DNA of 5,490 nt from Desulfobacula sp. (GTDB lineage: Bacteria > Desulfobacterota > Desulfobacteria > Desulfobacterales > Desulfobacteraceae). The position numbers and the translations under genes were made by a program. The notes below the pieces were generated by a model. That model worked only from the letters and a program-made list of their open reading frames with translations, made no database searches and was not told where the DNA came from. Below are positions 1 through 5,490 of the stretch, piece after piece; the stretch's first letter is position 1; each line of letters opens with the position of its first letter. The DNA lies in assembly GCA_023144585.1 (NCBI GenBank), contig JAGLFI010000087.1:1-5490 (forward strand), given 5' to 3'.

Positions 1-295
1 AATTATGCTGAAGCCTGAAAAGATTGACGGTTTTCTGGTAATAAATAAATGCAAGAAGAATACCGATCAATACCACTGCAATTAAAGCGCTTAAGACCAG
101 TATGGTCATCCCGGTTTTTGAAGGGAAAATTAATTTTGGATCAATATGAAACTTTAAAACAATTACTTCCAGGGCCGATGTGATTTCCATGTACCAACTC
201 ACCGTTAACACAAGGAATGTAGCCAGAGCAAAAATGGAACAGGCAAAAATAAAAACAGGGTGAAGATACCACCGTGAGGGGTTTAAAATCTGCAT
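1..295 (-). CDS. Partial two-pass membrane protein, probable sensor histidine kinase N-terminus
   Basis: The first 98 codons are visible and the gene continues past the left edge. Two hydrophobic segments, residues about 14-34 and 62-85, flank a short external loop of about 27 residues containing few features. The second segment ends in YYQKTVNLFRLQHN, the kind of juxtamembrane stretch that leads into a HisKA dimerisation helix in small membrane histidine kinases; the kinase core itself lies outside the window. The loop is too short for a folded periplasmic sensor domain, so any signal would more likely be sensed in the membrane or cytoplasm. The ATG lies 2 bases after the stop of the response regulator upstream, and only a weak GGGAA stands before it, so translation is probably coupled to that gene. 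The kinase assignment is inferred from topology and neighbours. It could be another two-pass membrane protein. Confidence 0.6.
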   Translation of the reverse strand, partial: MQILNPSRWYLHPVFIFACSIFALATFLVLTVSWYMEITSALEVIVLKFHIDPKLIFPSKTGMTILVLSALIAVVLIGILLAFIYYQKTVNLFRLQHN

Positions 296-297
296 GT

Positions 298-684
298 TCA
301 GCTGTTTTCCCGGTCGTATTGCTCCTTTAGCGCTTCGCTCAACACCTTTAGATCACTTACAGGCTTAATCAGGACCTTATCAGATGTAACTCCCAATGCC
401 TTAACAGCATCAGGCGGAATATAATCGGCTGATCCGGTATGGACGACAAATTTTATATCAGGAAGAATCTTTCTGGCTTCAAGCATAAATGTATTTCCAT
501 CAATCCCAGGAAGACGAATATCAACGACCACTTCATCAATGTGGTTGTTCTTTACTATTTCAAGGGCCTGTTCTCCGCTTCTTGCCTGAAAAATAATATA
601 CCCGTCATCTTCCATATATGCTGCGATACTTTGTCGAATACTTTCTTCATCATCCAGTATTAAAAAAAGTTTGGGTCTGGTCAT
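298..684 (-). CDS. Single-domain response regulator (CheY-like receiver)
   Basis: This is a 128-residue protein made of one receiver domain and nothing else. The acidic pocket is D11-D12, the phosphoacceptor is D55 in VVVDIRLPG, the switch residue is T83 in HTGS, and the conserved lysine is K107 in LIKP, so all catalytic positions are intact. It lacks any DNA-binding or enzymatic output, so it should act by protein contact or as a phosphoryl shuttle between the two kinases that flank it. An in-frame TTG at 711 would add nine residues, but no ribosome site precedes it; the ATG at 684 has TAAGGA upstream and begins just before the first beta strand, so it is preferred. Its N-terminal half resembles the first receiver of the upstream hybrid kinase (shared IRQSI, then Y, ED and G), suggesting common descent. 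The family is clear; the partner is inferred. Confidence 0.88.
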   Translation of the reverse strand: MTRPKLFLILDDEESIRQSIAAYMEDDGYIIFQARSGEQALEIVKNNHIDEVVVDIRLPGIDGNTFMLEARKILPDIKFVVHTGSADYIPPDAVKALGVTSDKVLIKPVSDLKVLSEALKEQYDRENS

Positions 685-694
685 TGTTTTGCTT

Positions 695-700
695 TCCTTA
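695..700 (-). promoter_or_regulatory. Ribosome binding site of the response regulator
   Basis: TAAGGA on the minus strand lies 10 bases before the ATG at 684. It lies inside the longer reading frame that starts at TTG 711, and no comparable site stands upstream of that TTG, which decides for the ATG start. Confidence 0.55.
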
Positions 701-730
701 CTAAAAGCCAAAGTTTGTCAGTCTATTGTT

Positions 731-2716
731 TCAAAATCTTCTGGATCTCATTTGAGAGATCCCCACTGTCACAGGCTTTATAATAAAACTTTTTATACCC
801 GCTTCTTTTATTTTCATTTTATTAATCATTCCGGGATATCCTGAGCAAAGAATAATGGGGATATCCTTCTTGATAGCCAGCATATCCTTTGCAAGGTCAA
901 ACCCGATTCTACCCGGCATGGTCTGATCCGTTACCACAAGATCTATAGTATGATAATTTTCTTTAAAAAAATCAAGTGCTTCTAAACTGGAAAAAAATAA
1001 TTCAACATTATATCCAAGAAACTCAAAGCCTTCTTTGTACATCCGGGCGATATTTTTGTCATCATCAACCACTAAAAGCCTTTCACCGGAACCAGCCTTG
1101 AAACTTTTGGTGATGGTTTCCCGATTCTCTATGTTATTTTCAATATCTGCAACCGGCAGCAGGATGGTAAAGGTTGTTCCTTTATCAGGTTTAGTTTTCA
1201 CCCTGATATCTCCTTTACATGATTTCACAATACCATAGACTATTGCAAGTCCGAGACCTGTTCCTTTGCCCTCTCCTTTGGTAGTAAAATAGGGATCAAA
1301 GATTCGATCCACAACATCATTACTCATACCGCAACCGGTATCAGATACCTCAATGGAAAAATAGACACCTTTGCCTCCAGTCAGATTCGGATATTCCACC
1401 ATATCAGCGACAGTTAAGGTAATCTCTTTTAACCCCACAGTTAATGTACCGCCTGTCTGTTCCATGGCATGATAAGCATTGGTACACAAATTCATAATCA
1501 CCTGATGTATCTGTGTGGGGTCCGCTTCTATTGATCCGCAATTGCTGTCAATGTTATCAACAATGGTTATGGTTGATGGAATTGTTCCTTTAAGCAGATT
1601 TAGGACCTCTTTTGATACTGGATGGATCTTGATCATGCGTTTTTTTTGTTCACCACGGAGATTAAAGGATAATATCTGGCTGACCAGATCAGCCGCCCTT
1701 AATGCGGCTTTCTGTATTTTTACGCTCCGTTTATAAACTATTGCCTCAGGATCAGAAGATCGCATGATCATATCTGCATATCCCAGAAAAGGACTTAAAA
1801 TATTGTTCAAATCATGTGCAATTCCACCGGCAAGAGTGCCGATTGCTTCCATTTTTTGAGCCTTTCTAAGCTGTTTTTCAAGACCATGCCATCTTTGCTC
1901 TGCCTTTTTCTTTTCAGTTACATCCAATAACGAGACAACTGCCCTGTCAGTTCCGGGAATAACCCCTAAACTGACATAGACATATTTTTTTTCATTGTTG
2001 CCGATAAATCTTATTTCATACTGCATAGGAGCATAGTCATCTATCTTTAAATTTACCTTAGCATCAATATAATTTCGTATGAGTTCGATATCTTCGGGTG
2101 CCACGAAATCAATCCATTTTTTCCGGCCTGCAATATCCTGACTGTCCATTCCAGCGAACTCGCAAAACTTTGAATTCACCATTGATATGGTATCATCCGG
2201 TTCAATAATAATGGCAGCAGTTTCCGTATATTCAAAAATAGCCTTATACCGGTCTTCACTTTGCTGAAGTTCGTGGGTTCTCTCTTTTACAAGTTCTTCC
2301 AGCCTTTCCTGATATTGTTTGTTCTCTTTTTTGAGTTGACTGGCTTTCAGGCATTTTTGCACTGAGTGGTATAACACACTCATATCTTCAATGGGTTTAA
2401 GAATATAATCCCAGGCGCCCAAATGAAGCGCTTCAACAACAGCGGAAATATTCCCTGTTCCCGAGGCAACGACCAAGGGGATATCAGGCGCTTTATTCTT
2501 GAATATTTCAAGAACTTCAAGCCCGTCCATTTCAGGCATTCGCAAGTCAAGTAAAACCAGATCCGGATTTTCTCGATCAAATACCTCAAGTCCCTTTTGA
2601 CCGTTTTCTGCCTCAAAAACAATAAATCCATAATCTTCAAGATAGCTTCTTATACTCTGCCTGATGTAGGATTCATCTTCAATGGTAAGAATTTTAAATT
2701 TGCTGTTGTCTTCCAC
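731..2716 (-). CDS. Hybrid sensor histidine kinase (REC-PAS-HisKA-HATPase-REC) with a probably frameshifted C-terminus
   Basis: A soluble kinase of 661 residues with no membrane segment. In order: receiver at about 7-122 (D57 phosphoacceptor, S85, K107), a charged coiled coil at about 125-155, a PAS domain at about 155-268 ending in LLDVTEKK, a HisKA domain with H box AGGIAHDLNN and phosphorylated H301, and a HATPase domain with N box around N413, DTGCGM at 459-464, FDPYFTTK at 473-480 and GTGLGL at 485-490. The last domain is a second receiver from about 546 (D551-D553, D597, S625, K647). The N-terminal receiver suggests control by another kinase as well as by whatever the PAS domain detects. 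The start is GTG, with AGGCGG six bases upstream. After KPVT at 647-650 the frame ends in a basic tail, while the -1 frame gives VGDLSNEIQKILKQ and stops at 723, which fits the missing last helix. Target genes cannot be told from this window. Confidence 0.93.
   Translation of the reverse strand: MEDNSKFKILTIEDESYIRQSIRSYLEDYGFIVFEAENGQKGLEVFDRENPDLVLLDLRMPEMDGLEVLEIFKNKAPDIPLVVASGTGNISAVVEALHLGAWDYILKPIEDMSVLYHSVQKCLKASQLKKENKQYQERLEELVKERTHELQQSEDRYKAIFEYTETAAIIIEPDDTISMVNSKFCEFAGMDSQDIAGRKKWIDFVAPEDIELIRNYIDAKVNLKIDDYAPMQYEIRFIGNNEKKYVYVSLGVIPGTDRAVVSLLDVTEKKKAEQRWHGLEKQLRKAQKMEAIGTLAGGIAHDLNNILSPFLGYADMIMRSSDPEAIVYKRSVKIQKAALRAADLVSQILSFNLRGEQKKRMIKIHPVSKEVLNLLKGTIPSTITIVDNIDSNCGSIEADPTQIHQVIMNLCTNAYHAMEQTGGTLTVGLKEITLTVADMVEYPNLTGGKGVYFSIEVSDTGCGMSNDVVDRIFDPYFTTKGEGKGTGLGLAIVYGIVKSCKGDIRVKTKPDKGTTFTILLPVADIENNIENRETITKSFKAGSGERLLVVDDDKNIARMYKEGFEFLGYNVELFFSSLEALDFFKENYHTIDLVVTDQTMPGRIGFDLAKDMLAIKKDIPIILCSGYPGMINKMKIKEAGIKSFIIKPVTVGISQMRSRRF
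743..762. repeat. Perfect 7-bp inverted repeat at the end of the hybrid kinase gene
   Basis: GGATCTC (743-749) and GAGATCC (756-762) are exact reverse complements around a six-base loop. In the kinase mRNA the 5' arm begins inside the GGGG run at 764-761 where the frame appears to break. A short T run follows on the minus strand but is not directly adjacent, so it does not look like an intrinsic terminator. Confidence 0.6.
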
Positions 2717-2740
2717 AATTAACCGCCTGTGTTACATATT

Positions 2741-2769
2741 ACCATAACTTCTATAACATTTTTTATCAA
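2741..2769 (-). promoter_or_regulatory. Probable sigma-70-type promoter of the signalling operon
   Basis: On the minus strand TTGATA (2769-2764) is separated by 17 bases from TATGGT (2746-2741). This matches the -35 consensus at five of six positions and the -10 at four of six, with ideal spacing. Transcription would start near 2734, leaving a leader of roughly 20 bases that holds the AGGCGG ribosome site before the GTG at 2716. Assigned by eye only. Confidence 0.5.
2752..2759 (-). promoter_or_regulatory. Possible Zur-like half-site
   Basis: ATGTTATA on the minus strand equals one half of the proteobacterial Zur palindrome (ATGTTATA-N-TATAACAT). The second half is not present at the expected place. 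Nearby GTTA (2731-2734) and TAAC (2745-2748) form only a loose inverted pair. The site lies inside the spacer of the minus-strand promoter and between two divergent operons, one of them a metal transporter, which is why it is listed. In AT-rich DNA such a match can arise by chance. Confidence 0.18.
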
Positions 2770-2798
2770 TATCCGCTTTTAACCTGATCTTGAGTTAC

Positions 2799-2828
2799 TT
2801 GAACATTATTCTTGAAAAGGTTTATATG
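2799..2828 (+). promoter_or_regulatory. Candidate promoter of the metal transporter operon
   Basis: TTGAAC (2799-2804) and TATATG (2823-2828) are 18 bases apart, each matching the sigma-70 consensus at four of six positions. A second choice is TTGAAA (2812-2817) with ATTAAT (2835-2840) at 17 bases. Both would give a leader of several dozen bases before the ATG at 2901. The region is AT-rich, so neither is strong. Confidence 0.3.
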
Positions 2829-2890
2829 TCAAGCATTAATCACCTAAATATGTGGAAAATAAAAATCTGATCTGCTATTACACTTATGAA

Positions 2891-2896
2891 AAGGAG
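2891..2896 (+). promoter_or_regulatory. Ribosome binding site that sets the znuA start
   Basis: AAGGAG lies four bases before the ATG at 2901 and falls inside the five extra codons that would follow an upstream ATG at 2886. No such site precedes 2886, so the later ATG is preferred, although the spacing is slightly short. Confidence 0.6.
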
Positions 2897-2900
2897 AAAA

Positions 2901-3782
2901 ATGAAAATATTTATAAAATATTATATACTTGTAATGGCCTCCCTTATATGGATGCTGCCCTTGAACCTCTTTGCAAAGCCCTCTCTTCTTAACGTCCATG
3001 TCAGTATTCTTCCCCAGAAATATTTTGTTGAAAGAATCGGAAAGGACAAGGTAAAAGTTGATGCCCTGGTAAAACCGGGCAAAAGCTCTGCCACTTACTC
3101 CCCCTCACCGGACCAGATGAAGAAACTTGCCTCATCTGATGTTTATTTCAGAATCGGAGTGCCCTTTGAAAATGGTATTTTACATAAAATTAAATCCATT
3201 GCCGGGATAATGATTGTGGATACCCGTAAAGACATTGTGTTGAGAAGCATGGAGGAACATAATCATGACGGCAGGGATCAAAACGAATCTATCGGTAAAG
3301 ACCCCCATATCTGGATGAATCCTTTAATTGTAAAAATACAGGCCCATACAATTTTTAAGACACTTTCCAACATCGACCCTGCCAACAGGGATGAGTATAA
3401 AATGAATTATGAGCAGTTTGTAAAAAATCTGGATGAACTTGACCATCATTTAAAAACACTGCTTAAAAATTTAAAGGGAGAAAATCTGTTGGTATTCCAT
3501 CCCTCTTTCGGGTATTTTACAGATGCTTACGGCTTGAAACAGGTTGCAATTGAAACCATGGGAAAATCACCTAAAGGAAAAGCGCTTTCCAATATTATCA
3601 AGCGTGCAAAAAAACAGAAAATACGGGTAATTTTTGCACAGCCCCAGTTTGACAGGAATACGGCACAAAAAATTGCATCTGCCATAAACGGTGTGGTGGT
3701 ATTCATAGATCCCCTTGCCTATGATTACATGGCCAACATGAAAAATATTGCTCAATCCATTGCCGGAGTATTAAAAAAATAA
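2901..3782 (+). CDS. znuA: Periplasmic metal-binding protein of a Zn/Mn ABC transporter (ZnuA/cluster A-I family)
   Basis: A 293-residue secreted binding protein that would capture Zn(II), or possibly Mn(II), in the periplasm and deliver it to the permease encoded downstream. Residues 1-25 form a signal peptide with a hydrophobic core and likely cleavage after LFA; no lipobox cysteine is present. Family landmarks are VHVSILPQKYFVERIG (32-47), DPHIWMNP (134-141) with ligand H136, FHPSFGYFTDAYG (199-211) with ligand H200, and DPLA (270-273) with probable ligand D270. The first ligand, normally His in the PHxYEP-like motif, is replaced: the segment reads GKSSATYSPSP (60-70). The His-rich loop typical of ZnuA is reduced to EEHNHDGRD (118-126), where H120 and H122 could still bind metal. 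It is 34 bases upstream of the ATPase gene in the same direction. The family is clear; the metal is not fixed by the sequence. Confidence 0.9.
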   Translation: MKIFIKYYILVMASLIWMLPLNLFAKPSLLNVHVSILPQKYFVERIGKDKVKVDALVKPGKSSATYSPSPDQMKKLASSDVYFRIGVPFENGILHKIKSIAGIMIVDTRKDIVLRSMEEHNHDGRDQNESIGKDPHIWMNPLIVKIQAHTIFKTLSNIDPANRDEYKMNYEQFVKNLDELDHHLKTLLKNLKGENLLVFHPSFGYFTDAYGLKQVAIETMGKSPKGKALSNIIKRAKKQKIRVIFAQPQFDRNTAQKIASAINGVVVFIDPLAYDYMANMKNIAQSIAGVLKK

Positions 3783-3816
3783 AGAATATCTAACCGTATT
3801 CATTAAGGCTTAAATT

Positions 3817-4584
3817 ATGCAAAATGATAATGATAATACACATGAAATCACACTAAATAATATCTCATTTGCCTATAAACAACGCAATATTCTGGAAAAT
3901 GTTGACCTTGTGATTAAAAAAGGCGAATTTGCAAGTATTGTCGGCCCCAATGGCGGTGGGAAAACCACCCTTCTCAAGCTGATCCTTGGTTTAATCAAAC
4001 CGGATAAAGGAGTGATCCGCATATTTGGGAAGTCCCCGGACAAGGTCAGGCAGCGGATCGGGTATATGCCCCAGTACGCCCATCTGGACATGGACTTCCC
4101 GGCAACTGTCATGGATGTGGTTTTGATGGGAAGGCTTAGAAAAACAAGCTTGTGGTTTTCAAAAAAAGACAAAATCAAGGTATTAAATGCCATTGATGAA
4201 ATAGGGATGACAGCCTTTATCAACACAAAGTTTAATGAACTTTCCGGCGGTCAGAAGCAGCGTATTCTTATTGCCAGGGCCTTATGCAGCAACCCGGACA
4301 TCCTGTTGCTGGATGAACCCACCGCCAATGTAGATCAGCAGACAGAAAAAAACCTGTTTTCCATTTTACAAAAGCTGAGTTTAAAAATGACCATTCTCCT
4401 GGTATCCCATGATCTCGGATTTGTTTCAAAATATGTCAAAAGTGTTATATGCGTAAACCGCCAGGTAGTCATTCACCCCACAACCCTGATAAACGGCGCC
4501 ATGATAAAGGATATTTATCATGGTGATCTGAAAATGGTACGGCATGATCACAGGTGCAGCCCGGAAGGACACATTCATGATTGA
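3817..4584 (+). CDS. znuC: ATP-binding protein of the Zn/Mn ABC transporter (ZnuC-like)
   Basis: A 255-residue ABC ATPase that would power metal import on the cytoplasmic face of the permease. All motifs are present: Walker A GPNGGGKTT (43-51), Q-loop Q86 in YMPQ, signature LSGGQ (142-146), Walker B ILLLDEP (162-168) with catalytic E167, D-loop ANVD (170-173) and switch H198 in SHD. The stretch DMDFPATVMDVVLMGR (91-106) is typical of the Zn/Mn/Fe importers that work with FecCD-unlike, ZnuB-type permeases. The last 13 residues are rich in potential metal ligands (H243, H245, C247, H252, H254), which may bind the imported metal. TAAGG at 3804-3808 stands eight bases before the ATG. The end of the gene overlaps the permease start by eight bases, so the two are probably translationally coupled. 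Confidence 0.95.
   Translation: MQNDNDNTHEITLNNISFAYKQRNILENVDLVIKKGEFASIVGPNGGGKTTLLKLILGLIKPDKGVIRIFGKSPDKVRQRIGYMPQYAHLDMDFPATVMDVVLMGRLRKTSLWFSKKDKIKVLNAIDEIGMTAFINTKFNELSGGQKQRILIARALCSNPDILLLDEPTANVDQQTEKNLFSILQKLSLKMTILLVSHDLGFVSKYVKSVICVNRQVVIHPTTLINGAMIKDIYHGDLKMVRHDHRCSPEGHIHD
4563..4569 (+). promoter_or_regulatory. Ribosome binding site of znuB
   Basis: GGAAGGA lies seven bases before the ATG at 4577, inside the end of znuC. An earlier in-frame ATG at 4544 would put this site within the permease gene and has no comparable site of its own, so 4577 is chosen. Confidence 0.75.
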
Positions 4585-5419
4585 TATGGTTTATGCAATC
4601 TTTGATCCTGATAACCTGTTTCTAAGATATGCATTTATCATGGGCACTCTTGCCTCTATTTCCTTTGGCATCATTGGAACATTTGTCATCATAAAAAAAA
4701 TTGGATACCTTGCCGGAGCTATTTCCCATTGCGTATTCGGCGGCATCGGTCTGGCACTTTTTCTCCAGGTAAATGCTGGACTCACCTGGTTTGATCCTAT
4801 GTTAGGAGCCATTCTCGCTGCCATTATTGCCGCTGTGACCGTGGGGCTTGTTAGCCTTCATGCCAAGGAAAGGGAAGACACCATTATCGGTACGCTCTGG
4901 GCCGTGGGTATGGCATCAGGTATTTTGCTCATTGACATGACGCCCGGTTATTTCAATCTCGAATCCTATCTGTTTGGTGATATCCTGCTGATATCGGGCA
5001 AGGATCTTTTGTATATTGTCTGCCTGGATGTCTTGATTCTTGGTGTTTCCATCCTTTTCTTCAACCGGTTTTTCGGTGTTTGTTTTGATACTGAATTCAC
5101 CTCCTTACGAGGGATCAATACAACTTTCTTTTATCTATTATTGCTCATTCTTACTGCCCTGACCGTAGTACTTCTGGTCAGGATTGTGGGAATTGTGCTG
5201 GTGATTGCTTTGTTGACGATTCCTTCGGCCATTGCCTCATTTTATGCAAAAAGACTATGGCAAATGATGCTTTATTCAATTTTATTATGCACTTTATTTA
5301 CATGGGCGGGGTTAGGTATAAGTTACTCATGGAGCCTTTCATCCGGGCCCACCATCATTGTATTAAGCGGGGCTGTCTACCTTGTTCTGCTGGTTATCCA
5401 TAAGCTGCTAAAATCATAA
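4577..5419 (+). CDS. znuB: Membrane permease of the Zn/Mn ABC transporter (ZnuB-like, ABC-3 family)
   Basis: A 280-residue integral membrane protein that would form the homodimeric metal channel with the ATPase and binding protein encoded upstream. Hydrophobic segments lie at about 17-39, 45-65, 75-95, 104-121, 145-163, 183-202, 203-224, 231-252 and 258-277, in line with the seven to nine helices of the family. Conserved family stretches are GTFVIIKKIGYLAGAISH (34-51), ESYLFGDIL (129-137), VRIVGIVLVIALLTIPSAIA (201-220) and SSGPTIIVL (255-263). The start at 4577 overlaps the stop of znuC by eight bases and has a strong ribosome site; translation from 4544 would add 11 polar residues not expected in the family. 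No terminator hairpin is visible in the 71 bases after the stop. Confidence 0.95.
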   Translation: MIDMVYAIFDPDNLFLRYAFIMGTLASISFGIIGTFVIIKKIGYLAGAISHCVFGGIGLALFLQVNAGLTWFDPMLGAILAAIIAAVTVGLVSLHAKEREDTIIGTLWAVGMASGILLIDMTPGYFNLESYLFGDILLISGKDLLYIVCLDVLILGVSILFFNRFFGVCFDTEFTSLRGINTTFFYLLLLILTALTVVLLVRIVGIVLVIALLTIPSAIASFYAKRLWQMMLYSILLCTLFTWAGLGISYSWSLSSGPTIIVLSGAVYLVLLVIHKLLKS

Positions 5420-5490
5420 CTAATTGAAAAAAAATAAAACAGTCGCATCATAGGAACTTAAAATTCTGTATACGTTCACGGGGTTAATGA

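Noticed and set aside
439..663. Open frame of 74 codons on the plus strand
   Set aside because: It lies opposite the response regulator, whose receiver motifs are intact; the product has no recognisable domain.
1035..1736. Two plus-strand open frames (1035-1238 and 1515-1736)
   Set aside because: Both are antisense to the conserved kinase domains of the hybrid kinase and look like frame shadows.
2380..2640. Minus-strand open frame of 86 codons in another frame of the hybrid kinase
   Set aside because: It overlaps the well-formed N-terminal receiver and has no domain of its own.
2886..2900. Upstream ATG for the metal-binding protein
   Set aside because: It has no ribosome site, while AAGGAG lies between it and the next ATG, which opens a normal signal peptide.
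3783..3816. Possible terminator or separate promoter between znuA and znuC
   Set aside because: The gap is 34 bases with no hairpin or promoter pair; the genes look co-transcribed.
4544..4576. Upstream ATG for the permease
   Set aside because: It would add 11 polar residues; the strong GGAAGGA site points to 4577.
5420..5490. Possible end of a convergent minus-strand gene (22 open codons ending at 5420) or a terminator
   Set aside because: So short an open frame is expected by chance, its product is not recognisable, and no stem followed by a T run is present.

Overview
The window is AT-rich bacterial chromosome with two divergent gene groups around a roughly 180-base intergenic region (2717-2900). 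The style of the hybrid kinase (N-terminal receiver, coiled coil, single PAS, AHDLNN-type H box, C-terminal receiver), the single-domain regulator beside it and the low-GC base composition suggest a sulfate-reducing Desulfobacterota bacterium of the Desulfobacteraceae type. This placement rests on general familiarity and was not tested by a search.

Left part (1-2716, minus strand): a signal-transduction operon, in transcription order a soluble hybrid histidine kinase (731-2716), a single-domain response regulator (298-684), and the first 98 codons of a two-pass membrane protein that is probably a sensor histidine kinase (1-295, running off the window). A good sigma-70-like promoter (2741-2769) lies just upstream of the GTG start of the hybrid kinase. 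No DNA-binding output domain is visible, so the output of the relay is unknown. The last residues of the hybrid kinase look frameshifted: the -1 frame restores a normal receiver C-terminus. A perfect 7-bp inverted repeat lies exactly at that point.

Right part (2901-5419, plus strand): a complete three-gene metal-uptake ABC transporter in the order binding protein (znuA-like), ATPase (znuC-like), permease (znuB-like). The ATPase and permease overlap by 8 bases. Together they would capture Zn(II), or possibly Mn(II), in the periplasm and drive it through the permease with ATP. The binding protein lacks the usual first histidine ligand, so the metal is not certain.

The final 71 bases (5420-5490) hold no feature I can support: no clear terminator and no convincing start of another gene. 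I see no previously undescribed system. The points most worth a second look are the frameshift, the altered metal site, and the shared intergenic region linking a metal transporter to a signalling operon.
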